64,000 bases of DNA. Source: Crambe crambe (Eukaryota > Porifera > Demospongiae > Poecilosclerida > Crambeidae). The stretch lies in NCBI GenBank assembly GCA_963924555.1, contig OZ004584.1, positions 5,083,001-5,147,000 of the forward strand, read 5' to 3'. This document shows positions 11,815 to 22,769 of this stretch, piece after piece. The translations under genes were made by a program, and so were the position numbers. A model generated the notes under the pieces. The model made no database searches. It saw nothing but the letters and a program-made list of their open reading frames with translations, and was not told the DNA's origin. Numbering within the stretch: position 1 is the stretch's first letter; the number at the start of each line of letters is the position of its first letter.

Positions 11815-13541
11815 CCATAGATACATATTAGCCTTACGGGGATTGGAAACTCAATACTAGCACGCGCCAATTTTTGACGACATCCGTGTTATCGAAGGAG
11901 CGGGTTTCCGCCATTGGGTGGTTGTTAAGGAAAATTCATATAGTGTCAAAATGGAAGAGCGACAATTTTAGCGAGGCAAATAAGCTGTTACCTAAGGGAT
12001 ATTTTAATTTTGTGGTGAATGAGAAACTACAATTATAGTAAAAATTAGCCAGATAATGGAAGTAATAGGCAATTATACCGTATTTTTTACTCTTGGGCCC
12101 CTTTTTTGGCTCACTGGGTATATTAAAAACCTGATACGATACACCAAAATATCACCAATAAGTTATAGTGTGCTATAAAGTGCAAAATTACCTGCCTGTT
12201 TGCTTATAAGAGATACAATCACTGAAATAGTGGTCTTCAAGGTGCATTCGTTGGGCCCCTTTCCTGATTTACCACTTTGAGTGTTGCAGTCTTCTTCCAC
12301 GCTAACAACTACATCATAGGCTGTAGTGTGCTAATGTTTAGAACTTCTTGCATTTACTGCAAGTATAATAAAGAAACTTGAGTTGTGAAATAGACACTGC
12401 ATGGATATCATAATACAATAATGTAATACGTAATCATAACTGCAACGATAGAATGCCACGAAAGCTCTTCAAGGAGAGCCAAGTATTGGAAAATACCTCA
12501 CCCATAATCAAGTACTAATGCTCTAATGCAGCCAAGTCTAAAAATGCAAGTGAGTCTTTTGGGCTATACAATTGCTAGAAAATGACAATCATTATAGATG
12601 AAGATTGTCATGGAATCCTAGAGGATGTAAATTTACAATGGTCAGCAAATTTGTGCAGAGTTAGATGATGCAAGCTAGGCAGTACCCACAAATTTCTTGA
12701 ATAAGTTAATAGTATAGCTAGCTATTATAGATTTTATGCTGGGATTTACTTCTTTCTTCTCCTCATTTTCAAGGACTCATTGATATTTTCTTCATCATTA
12801 GAGCCCTTGTGTAGCTATTTCTTTTTTGAAATATTTCAACTCACAGTGTTTATAACTCTCAATGCCTGAGTATTTTTATAGTGTCTCAAACATTAGGGTT
12901 CTCATGGGTATAACCCCTCTGGCAAGTGGCGATGACATCTGAAAAATTTCTCCAAGGAGTCCTGAGAGATTTATTCACTCTAGCTATATTTACTTGACAA
13001 GCTCAATGCAAACAAGCTGGAAATGAAAGATTGTATTAGGTATAGCTATTACTGATCATTTTAATGCCTGCAACATAATTACCTAAAGGCATTAGCAACA
13101 TTCTTCATGAGATAGACTGAATCAGTACTCATCACCCTATCAGGCCAAGCAAGAAGTCCTCTGTCGAACATTGGTTGAAAATGTGTTGGGAGTCCCACAG
13201 CCTGCTAAACTTAAAAAGGTCTTCTGATATTCAGAGGATCTTAAACTATGATACTTTCTCAAAATCTTTTCCCTCCTACCACTCCTTCACAATAACACTT
13301 CTTGAAATTGTTCTTTATGTGATGTTGCCTGCATCAATTGGTTGATACCTGCATGAAGTAGCTAGGTATAGAAATGTATAACTTGCCTTGCTTACCTTCT
13401 GCCATAGTGCTGCAGCTCGCCTATGTATTATATATATAATTGTAGACCCACGCGCGCCATAGCCCACTACACCGACAACACGGATGTTGTCATTTCTAAA
13501 GTACGGAGTTTCCAATCCCCGTAAGGCTATATGTATCTATT
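11815..13541. mobile_element. TIR element inserted 447 bp upstream of gene A, TSD ATGTAG
   Basis: The terminal inverted repeats are AATAGATACATATAGCC-like, continuing AGCCTTACGGGGATTGGAAA at the left (from 11830) and the complement at the right (to 13528). ATGTAG flanks both sides (11809-11814 and 13542-13547). The empty site is readable in both paralogues, where GATGTAGCATGCTGCAC is uninterrupted (about 37779 and 54560). No long ORF survives, so it looks non-autonomous. A second, inverted copy occupies 1-1661. Confidence 0.85.
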
Positions 13542-13547
13542 ATGTAG

Positions 13548-13988
13548 CATGCACATGCATAAGCAAGCTCGCACATGCGCCAATGAGCATGCACATTCTG
13601 CCAATATTAAATGCGCGAAGCTTTAAATGAGAGCAATCTGCCAAAATTTAATTTTCGCCAATATTTCCAGCCATACGGTATGATCAGTTTGATTTCAATT
13701 ATAAAGTTAATGAATCCTTCATCCATAGCTACATATTTGCACAAGGTATAAAATCTCAATATAATTACAACTTGTGTTTGTCATTATGTAGATTTGGTGG
13801 ACACAAATTTTCTTCACTATAATAATACATTCTAACAAACCTAGTAATATCACTGTATTGATCATTCATCATTTCACAGAGCTAAGTAGCTACGTAAACA
13901 ACATAATAATTGCCACGATTCGACAATTGACATCCTTTCTTGTGTACGTACAGTTCAAAATAAGCTGGCTACATAGCTTGAGTTCAAC
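13548..13988 (+). promoter_or_regulatory. Conserved 5' flank of the ankyrin-ZU5-death genes
   Basis: About 440 bp directly before the ATG is conserved with 37786-38279 and 54565-55045. Shared blocks include TATTTCCAGCCATACG, CTAGTAATATCACTGTATTG, TTGCCACGATTCGACAATTG and ACATCCTTTCTTGT, then GCTACATAGCTTGAGTTCAAC next to the start codon. Conservation in three loci suggests promoter plus 5' UTR. No TATA box or transcription start can be assigned. Confidence 0.55.
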
Positions 13989-16900
13989 ATGACATCCATC
14001 GACCAAGTAAATTGTCGTGCAATTGAAATGGCTTTGAAATCAGGTGACTTCACAACAGCCATGCCTCTGATCAAAGATGTGAAGGATGAGACCAAGGATG
14101 AAACACTTACACTCCAGTTATTGAATAAATGCACTCCTCTTCACTATGCCTGCCAGCATGGAAGAGTAGATATTGTTGAAGAGCTCATCACTAAATACAA
14201 CTTCAGTATAGAGAGCAAGGATGATACTGGGTATACACCCATTCACATAGCAGCTCAGTATGGACACTTGAAAGTGTTCAAATGCATAGTCCACTTGCTA
14301 GCAAACGTGCAGTCTAAGTTAGATGACTATGTTGATAATGAGGGTAATACCCCATCACATATAGCGAGTAGACATGGTTGCCTTGATATCATCACATATC
14401 TCTTCTCCAAGGAAATTGGTTGTGGCTCAAACAAGACTAACGAAGAAGGTCTGTCCTGTCTCCACTTGGCTGCACAGCATGGCCACTTCCCTGTGGTGAG
14501 GTTTCTGTTGGAGGAAGTAGGTTGTGATATTACTCTTGTGGATGAGCATGGGAGGTCTCCTGCTTACCTTGCTGCTGGAGGAGGACATCTAGATATCCTC
14601 AAATACATGATAGAGGAGAAGCAAGCAGATGCACAATTCAAAACAACAAAGAAATGGAAGAGTGATAAATTCACCTTTGCAGCAGGCAGGTCATTAGTGC
14701 ATACGGCCAGTCGTGAAGGACACCTCAGTGTGCTCAAATACTTAGTGGACCATCAGAATTGTAATCCATCTTGTCAGGATGATGTGGGGACCACTCCATT
14801 GCTCCTTGCCTGTCAGCAGGGCCACATGGACATTGTGGTGTACCTGATTACTGACATCCACTGTGACCCTCACTGCAACAATGAGAGGTCTTGTCTCCAT
14901 TCTGCTAGTATTGGTGGTAGCCTGAATGTCATACAGTATCTTATTGATATTCACAACTGCGACTCATTGTCCAAGAACAAGTACAACAATACACCTCTTC
15001 ACTTTGCAGCTCTTAATGGGAGGTTGGCTGTTGTCAAGTACTTCATTGAAGACTTAAAGTGTGATCCTAATAGTAAGGGTCAATGGGGTAGAATACCTCT
15101 TCATCATGCCAGTCAAAATGGTCACCTTCATGTCGTACAGTATCTGATGGCTACTCATCAATGTGACCCTTCATGCATGGATGACAATAATCACACTCCG
15201 TTACATCTAGCCAGTCTAAATGGTCACTTAGCCATAGTGAAGTGCCTCACTGTGGAACACAAATGTGACCCACTGTCCAAGAACAAGGACAACAATACAC
15301 CTCTTCACTTAGCTGCTCTTAATGGGAAATTGGCTGTCGTCAAGTACTTCATTGAAAACTTAAAGTGTGATCCTGATAGTAAGGGTCAATTGGGTAAAAT
15401 ACCTCTTCATCATGCCAGTCAAAATGGTCACCTTGATGTCATACAGTATCTAATAGATACTCATCACTGTGATCCTTCATGCACAAATGATAATAATAGC
15501 ACTCCGTTACATCTTGCCAGTCAAGATGGTCACTTGGCCACAGTGAAGTGCCTCACTGTGGAACATAAATGTGACCCACTGTCCAAGAACAAGTACAATA
15601 ACACACCTCTTCACTTAGCTGCTCTTAATGGGAAATTGGCTGTCATCAAGTACTTCATTGAAGACTTAAAATGTGATCCTAATAGTAAGGGTCGATGGGG
15701 TAGAATACCTCTTCATTATGCCAGTGAAAATGGTCACCTTGATATCATACAGTATCTGATAGATACTCACCACTGTGACCCTTCATGCACAGATAAAGAT
15801 AATCACTCTCTGTTTCATCTAGCCAGTCTAAATGGTCACTTAACCACAGTGAAGTACCTCATTGTGGAACACAAATGTGACCCATTGTCCAAGAACAAGT
15901 ACAACGATACACCTCTTCACTTAGCTGCTCTTCAAGGGAGATTGGCTGTCATCATGTACTTCATTGAAGACTTGAAGTGTGATCCCAACAGTAAGGGTCA
16001 ATGGGGTAGAATACCTCTTCATCATGCCAGTCAAAATGGTCACCTTGATATCATACAGTATCTGATAGAAACTCATCATTGTGACCCTTCACGCACAGAT
16101 GAAAATAATTACACTCCCTTACACCTTGCCAGTCTAAATGGTCACTTGGCCACAGTGAAGTACCTCACTGTGGAACACAAATGTGACCCACTTTCCAAGA
16201 ACAAGTATAACAATACACCTCTTCACTTAACTGCTCTTAATGGGAGATTGGCTGTCATCAAGTACTTCATCGAAGAATTAAAGTGTGATTTCAAGAGTAA
16301 AGCTCAATGGGGTAGAATACCTCTTCATTATGCCAGTAAAAATGGTCACCTTGATGTCATTCAGTATCTGATAGATACTTGTCATTGTGACCCTTCATGC
16401 ACAGATAAAAATAATACCACTCCCTTACATCTTGCAAGTCAAGGTGGTCACTTAACCACAGTGAAGTACCTCACTGTGGAACACAAATGTGACCCACTGT
16501 CCAAGAATAAGGATAACAATACACCTCTTCACTTTGCTTCAATTAACGGGAGATTGACTGTCATCAAATACTTCATTGAAGACTTGAAGTATTCCAATCT
16601 TTTGCTGCTTAATTCTAAGAAGCTTTCTCCTCTTCATCTAGCTGCTAGTAAAATGCATATAGATGTATTTGATTATTCATTCGATAAGGTGAAAACTGAC
16701 CCTCTACTTAAAGAAGTACATTTTACTTTCCGTGATCAAAGCACACCTCTTCACTTAGCATGCCAGCATGGAAGCTTGAACAGTATTCAACATCTCATGA
16801 GCCTTAATTACAGCATTGAGGCTAAAGATTGCAATGGATACACTCCTTTTCATTCTGCTGCTCAGCATGGCCAATTGAAAACATTGAAGTATTTGCTACA

Positions 16901-19900
16901 ACACATATTTGATACAGATTACTTACAAGCTTATCATTATCAGACACTCTCTCTCTCTCTGAAAAAGGTGTATGATGAAGTAATTGTTTCTAATTATGTA
17001 GATAAAAATGGCAATACTCCATTGCATACTGCATGTATTTATGGTAAAAAGAACATCATATGCTTCCTGATGTTTGAGATAGGCTTAAATCCAAATTCTC
17101 TTGATAAAGATCATCACAATTGTCTTCATTTAGCTTGCATGCATGGACATCTCGACATTGTTGACTTATTGGTTACTGATGCAAAATGTGATGTTAATTG
17201 TATTGATTTGTATGGGAGATCCCCTGCTTATTTTGCTTGTGAAAATGGATACCTAGATATCCTCAAATATCTGATCACAAGAAAAGATGCCAATCCATTT
17301 ATTAAGACAATTCAGTCATGGACGGAAAAAAATGTTTCATATTTCCCGGGTCTTACATTGGTTCATATCGCATGCCTCAATGGACATGAAGAAATGATGC
17401 GATATCTGATAGAAAATTGTGGCATCAACCCCAAGAGTAAGGATGAACAAGGTGTTACTCCTCTCCACCTTGCTTGCCTAAGTGGTCATGCTGATATAGC
17501 CAAATATCTGATCACAGAACAGGATTGTGATCCTGATTCTTGTCTTAATGATGGAAGAACTTGCCTTCACACTGCAAGTGCAAGTGGTAACCTTAGTATG
17601 ATAAGATATTTGATCATGAAGAGCAAATGCAATGCATCGTCTCAAGATTATCACAGTCATGTTCCCTCCTACTATGCCTTAAGAGAAGGTCATTTGGAAG
17701 TTGCAAAGTATCTAGGGACTCTTCCAAATGAGAATGATAAAAAGGAGATATTTAAGTTATCTATTCTCGGGGGTAAGTGGGATATCGTCAAGTATCTTTT
17801 CGATGAGGGGAAATGCACAGTACAGGACTTGAATTCATGGGAGAAATTCCTATTTGACTCAAAATTCTCACACTTGGTAATTGATCCAGAGCCAGTTCAA
17901 AGTTTTAGTAACCTTTTTTCACAGCCAAGATTCACCAAAGCAAATGTACAAAAAGAAATCACTTCATCTCACTCTTCCAGAGAGTATCCAAAATCCAAAA
18001 TCCAAAATGAAGTAACTTTCTTGTCACAAGACAATCGAGAGCACAAAGAAGATTCAGATGCTGAGTGTTACACTTCTCAAAGTGATGACAGTGGACTGGA
18101 CACACAAACATCTTCATGTACTGATGTCTCAGAGGCTTTTAGTGATATCATTTCATCAGGGAGTGCTGATGAGGAAGAAGCACTAAACCACCATTGTAAT
18201 ATCAATTCCACCAAAGACGTGCATACTTCAAATACTTCTACTGCATCAAGTATTTCTGCAAGTGAAAAAACCCAAACAGCATTTCTAACTGAAAGAAGTA
18301 GAAATAAGTGTTTTGATTCAAAGGGTGGTTTGTATCATGATACTACACATGACATTGTAATCAGGGTACCAGAAGGGGCTATTCCTGAAAATAAAGTAAT
18401 AGAACTTGAAGTTGAAGCTACTTTGACCAGCACATTGAAGTTACCAGAAGGCTACAGATCTGTATCTCCAATCACTTGTGTGTGTGTTAAAAATGATCCA
18501 CATTTTAAATTTATCAAGCAAATTGAAGTTATGCTTCCCCATTTTCTGGATATTCAAAGCCAAACTTCAGTAGGTGATAACAAAATCTCTTTCATGAAGG
18601 CATATCATGGGGCAGATCACTTTGAATGCATTGGAGAGCAAGCAGAGTACTTTGATTATTATGGAGTTCTAGAAACAGAACACTTATGCTATTTATGTAT
18701 AGCTGCTGGCTTAAAGCATTTACCAGATGAGAAACTCAGTTTAATTCGTGTCATGCCTGAGATACAAAGTACTGAATGGTCATTGTACTTTTATGTCACT
18801 TACAGTCTACCAACATGTACCCAGGTATAATACTGTTGCTGTACATCTGAGTGTAACTATTACATAATTATACTTTTACAGATGATCAAAGAGTTATTCC
18901 AAGAGAGAGGCCACTTTGAATTAACATGGATTAGCGATTTCAAATTTAGTTCCATGGAAGATCCAATGGAAATTTTATATAAAAATGATGTCACAAGTTG
19001 GAAACTTTGCTGTAGTAATAATAATGAGGTAGGTTTAATAACTATTGGTGACTATAGATTTTAGAAATAACCAGTTTTGAGAGATTGGTACCAAACCAAT
19101 GGCTGCAGTTAGAGTTTCTCTGAAACAGTAGCATTAGAATGTCTCTTTTGCAATACTAGTCAGTTTGAATTCGTACATATAATTTTTAACTATAGTTCAG
19201 TGAATTCATGAATTATTTTGAAGACAATTTAATGTATACAATGTACTGTAAATTTAATCATGTTTTGATACTCTATAGATATTCCAAGACCAAGTGATGT
19301 ATGATACTGACATGACAGAAAGAGCTCTAAGAGATTGGTGTAACATGGATAGGTATCCACCTCGATTTGATATTCATGTGTCTGGAGAAGAAGGTAGTCC
19401 TAAAGATCGTGCCACATTTAAGTTTACAGGATGCACTAGGAAGATACAATCACAAATCATACTGAAATCCTGCACAGGTAATATAGCTACTGTATAATAA
19501 TTATAATATTATGGAGGATAGTCTGTAGTTACAGCTCTTCACCACCTGACACGTAATAAATTTCTTGTTGTTTTTTTTCAAAGATCATATAACTCAGGAT
19601 CAGCCACCTACCCCTTCTCTCAGGAATGGTTCTGAATTAGAATTAAGTGACTTGATGGATGAAGTTGCTGCACAGATACCAACTAAATGGCATCCCTTTG
19701 GAATAAAGATAGGAATACGGAAGGGAAGTCTAGATGTTATAGAACATAATCATCCCAAAGATCCTCAACGTTGTTTCACCGAAGTGTTTGCTCTATGGGA
19801 AAACCAAGTAACTAAAATGAAATATAGCTGGTCATCTGTGCTAAAAATATTGAGGGCACCTAGTATTAATGAGTGCAAAATTGCAGACCAGTTAGAACTG

Positions 19901-19921
19901 AAACTGAAAAACACAATATGA
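13989..19921 (+). CDS. Gene A: ankyrin-repeat, ZU5 and death-domain protein, four exons
   Basis: Exons are inferred from GT-AG sites with matching phase: 13989-18824, 18882-19028, 19279-19477 and 19584-19921 (phases 0, 0, 1), giving 1839 aa. Residues about 45-1280 hold about 35 ankyrin repeats (TPLHxAxxxGHL...YL). A Ser/Asp-rich linker with SDDSGLDT follows. ZU5 is at about 1446-1530 (GGLYHDTTHDIVIRVPEGA). The next region, across exons 2 and 3, is beta-rich and may be a UPA module. The death domain occupies about 1745-1839 (WHPFGIKIGI, FALWENQV, WSSVLKIL). No signal peptide or membrane segment is seen, so a cytoplasmic adaptor or scaffold is likely. ZU5-UPA-death modules occur in PIDD, UNC5 and ankyrins; the ligand or partner is unknown. 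The start is shared by all three paralogues. Splicing has not been verified by RNA. Confidence 0.85.
14970..16499 (+). repeat. Five tandem 306-bp units, each encoding three ankyrin repeats
   Basis: The codons for SKNK recur at 14970, 15276, 15582 and onward with an exact 306-bp period. Each unit encodes three 34-residue ankyrin types: SKNK..TPLHLAALNG, SKGQWGRIPLHHASQNG and CTDENN.TPLHLASLNG. A sixth unit is only one-third present. Gene B carries eight units. Confidence 0.9.
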
Positions 19922-20300
19922 ATTTATTCTTTAACAAGGTATACATATTCTATTTATTATTATATTAGAGACATTAGATATAATACCACATTATTATTTA
20001 TATTATGTGAACCTTCATAATATTATTATCCTGCATTCCTTGATTCTTACTTTAATCTACACATAAGCACCACTTTTTATTCATTGTATGATCTCAACAT
20101 CACTGTTTTTGTGTTGTGTGATTTCTATCTGTACTAGCTAGGTCATTCCTTTCTCATACGCAGATCTATTACTCTGGTTCTCTTTCAGAAGTCTACACTT
20201 CATTAGCTAGTTTATCATTAACTGAATTTCGCTCTCTCAAATCGCCTACCAATCCAGATAGACAAAATCCTGCAAGAAGAGGAGATGTTATGCAAGCCTT
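19922..20300. other. 3' flank of gene A
   Basis: AT-rich sequence follows the stop codon. No second gene, clear polyadenylation hexamer or structured repeat could be supported. Confidence 0.4.
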
Positions 20301-20671
20301 AGTGCTGGTCATGTGACTTGTGACCAATCAGATCCTCTGAAAAGTGTGCTTTAAAATCATACTTTTATGTGCATTAAAATTAATGTTTAGTGCAGACTTG
20401 AGGAACTGTGCTAAAGCCTAGTGGAAGATCCACTAGGACTATGACCTTCCAGCCTCAATCCCAGTGCTATAGACTTTATTGGTCTAGGCAAGCAGACCTT
20501 TCGACCTTTGAGGAGTGGTCAAAAGGTCTGCTCGCTCAGACTATTCACTAGTTACATTGGGTTTGAATATCATTAAATAACTGCTGAACCCAATGTGTGT
20601 CAGGCTTGCTAGGTACTAGGCTAGCCTAGGGTTCTGTAAGGACCAACCATCCAAGTCATGTGATCAGCACT
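20301..20671. mobile_element. MITE-like TIR element, 371 bp
   Basis: The ends AGTGCTGGTCATGTGACTTG and CAAGTCATGTGATCAGCACT are imperfect inverted repeats flanked by TA. It contains two inner hairpins: GCAGACCTTTCGACC facing GGTCAAAAGGTCTGC near 20490-20530, and ACATTGGGTTTG facing the CCCAATGT near 20590. There is no ORF. It is a non-autonomous DNA transposon by structure. Confidence 0.7.
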
Positions 20672-20880
20672 AAATTGTTAGATCACTCTGATCTAGTTTC
20701 ATGCGTATTAATGCAGGTGTACTTGAATGATGCTATAATGCTTTTGGTGATGTACGTAGCTAGTTCATGCACTCGCCTTTCATTCACCTCGAGTATTATA
20801 GCATCATTCTTGTGCATGACCATTAAAACATTTAGAGCTAGATAAGAGTTAACTTAATCACCCATATCACCAATCGACTC
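20672..20880. repeat. Palindromic repeat related to 11450-11540
   Basis: GAATGATGCTATAATGC near 20725 faces TATTATAGCATCATTC near 20795. The right half, continuing ATTAAAACATTTAGAGCTAG, is nearly the same as 11490-11540 in block A. It is non-coding. Confidence 0.55.
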
Positions 20881-20889
20881 AGGCAACTT

Positions 20890-21510
20890 GAAAGGATCTC
20901 TCGACCTTACTCAATGAATGCTGCAAAAATTGGATCCAATTGAGGCTGAGTTCAAGACTCACCATTATGCTCTGGTTGACCTCATTGATGGTGACAATGA
21001 GCTCCAGGAAAAACAAGAGCGGTTAGATCCTCCCGATGATGAAATGTCCACTCTTGTTGTGCAGATACAGCAGCCCATCATTATTTGCAATTCATTATCC
21101 CACTCTGCAGCTCACAAGATAGCTTCTCAGAAGTTTATACTATTACAGTCTGAGGAAACTACCTTCTTCAGCAATATCAAGAACAGGTTAGTGAGAGAGA
21201 ATTTGGAGACCTCCGCAACCGTGCCTTTTCTTGACCCAGAAGATCAAGTGAGCTGCAAGCTTTGCTACAAACCTTCATTCGTCCAACCAAGCCCATGACC
21301 ACAGCGATGTTGCACCACCAATTAGCAAGGGTGTGAAGCTTCCCAAGATAGATGTACCAATGTTCAATGGGAACATTCTAAACTTGAGAACCAATTCTCT
21401 GTGTCTACCAATCCAATCTCACTGATGCAGAAGAACCAGTATATCTTAGACACTCATTGAAGGGTGGATCTGCTAAATATGTCATAAAAGTATAGGTATG
21501 ATAGATCTCT
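20890..21510 (+). pseudogene. BEL/Pao retrotransposon gag fragment
   Basis: The frame at 20918-21298 reads EAEFKTHHYALVDLIDGD and DDEMSTLVVQIQQPI, matching the helical gag start of BEL/Pao elements. After a frameshift, 21330-21495 reads VKLPKIDVPMFNGNIL and NLTDAEEPVYLRHSLKGG, the conserved DUF1759-type gag segment. No protease, reverse transcriptase, integrase or LTR is nearby, so it is an isolated, degenerate 5' fragment. Confidence 0.65.
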
Positions 21511-21714
21511 TCATGCATACTCAACATTTTTTAGGTCAATAAGCAGCTTGCCTTTGAAGTAGATACTTGAGAAATCACACAATGCTAGAATATTTCCACT
21601 GCCTACGTATATGACTCGCATCAGTTTTTAAATGAGATTCAACAACCCAGTTCATCTAATTATGATTATGGTACATGTATCTAGAAATTTCTCTGAACAG
21701 ATAGCTATAAATTC

Positions 21715-21815
21715 AGAGAGACAGTATGCTACTCAAAAGTGCAACTCACAGAGAGACAGTGAGCAACTCAAAGAGACAGTGAGCAACTCAGAGAGACAGT
21801 GAGCAGCTTAATCGA
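21715..21815. repeat. Short tandem repeat, about 21-bp period
   Basis: Three to four copies of GAGACAGTGAGCAACTCA-type units lie just before the death-domain exon. They are too diverged and too short to assign a function. Confidence 0.6.
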
Positions 21816-21868
21816 GGAGACAGCAAGATCCCAGAATCCGTTATAATGGCTACTGATATTCATGCATT

Positions 21869-22351
21869 GTGAGTCTCACTCTTGCAGGAGTAATCAGCCA
21901 TCTACCTGTGTATGATGATATTCATTTAAGTATCCCCGCCTGGGCGGATCTCATATGTTTAGCCAAGTTACTAGTTAGCATCATGGCTTGTAAAGTATTA
22001 AAACTAGATGATGAATTGAAAGAACATGGTCTAACCAGAGGCCAGCTAAACATTCCTTGTTCTCTTGAAGTCAGTAGAGCCCTAGCCATGAAGATAGATG
22101 ATTGGAAACTACTAGCCCCCTTCATTGGGTTGAGTGAACAAGATACTGCTGCCATTCAAGAAGACAATAGAAGTCATAAAGTTCAATCTTTAGCTTCTCT
22201 GACTACATGGTGGAGGAAATTTGGAAGCAAAGCTACCTACCTGATGTTGGCTGAGGGTCTGGAGAAGATTGAACGTTTAGACTTGGTGAGAGAGCTGTGT
22301 GTGCTCTTTGAAGACAGTATTACCTCAAAATCTAAAGGTATAGCTGACTGA
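21869..22351 (+). CDS. Orphan death-domain exon
   Basis: An open frame ends with TGA at 22349-22351. From about residue 65 it encodes a death domain: SRALAMKIDDWKLLAPFIGL, SEQDTAAIQED, WWRKFGSKATYLML and IERLDLVRELCVLFE, the expected six-helix pattern with the conserved WxxLAxxxGL. A possible acceptor (CTCTTGCAG) precedes it at 21887, and no upstream partner exon could be joined. It differs from the gene A and gene B death domains, so it is a separate family member. It may be the last exon of a broken or unrecognised gene. Confidence 0.6.
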   Translation: MSLTLAGVISHLPVYDDIHLSIPAWADLICLAKLLVSIMACKVLKLDDELKEHGLTRGQLNIPCSLEVSRALAMKIDDWKLLAPFIGLSEQDTAAIQEDNRSHKVQSLASLTTWWRKFGSKATYLMLAEGLEKIERLDLVRELCVLFEDSITSKSKGIAD

Positions 22352-22701
22352 ATTATGTACACACTGATAGAGTTGATACTTATTACAGTCCATGGAATCT
22401 CCAATAAAAGACACTCTGAACAGGGACAGACCTTTTAACAAAGGACAGTCTTAGCCAAAACAGAACAACCTATTTGTCTCCATTATTTGGAGATGCCATT
22501 GCATGTATCAGGAAAAAATTCTATAGCTATAGCTACTTTATGTAGCTATGCCATCATGTGTGTAGCTATAATACTTCACTATACCTGTTATCATGGAGGA
22601 TGGTGGGATCAGCCATGTTACATCAAAAGTAAGCTAGAAGCTGAGTTAGCTATTCATTATTATTAGCCTGCTCCTTAGTTTACTTTGCATTGTTTTTTCA
22701 A
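22352..22701. other. Spacer before the split locus D exon
   Basis: AT-rich sequence, no gene. Its end (GCATTGTTTTTTCAAAG) resembles the intron 3 acceptor of genes A and B. Confidence 0.45.
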
Positions 22702-22769
22702 AGATGGTGCAACTAAAGATCAGCCACCTACCCCTTCTCTCAGGAATGATTCAGAATTAGAATTAAGTG

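Noticed and set aside
14742-17660. Minus-strand frames inside gene A (and 58619-58831 in gene B)
   Set aside because: They are antisense to well-supported ankyrin coding sequence.
18825-18881. In-frame stop after gene A exon 1 as the true end of the protein
   Set aside because: GT-AG borders and matching phase link exon 1 to downstream exons in both paralogues, ending in a conserved death domain.
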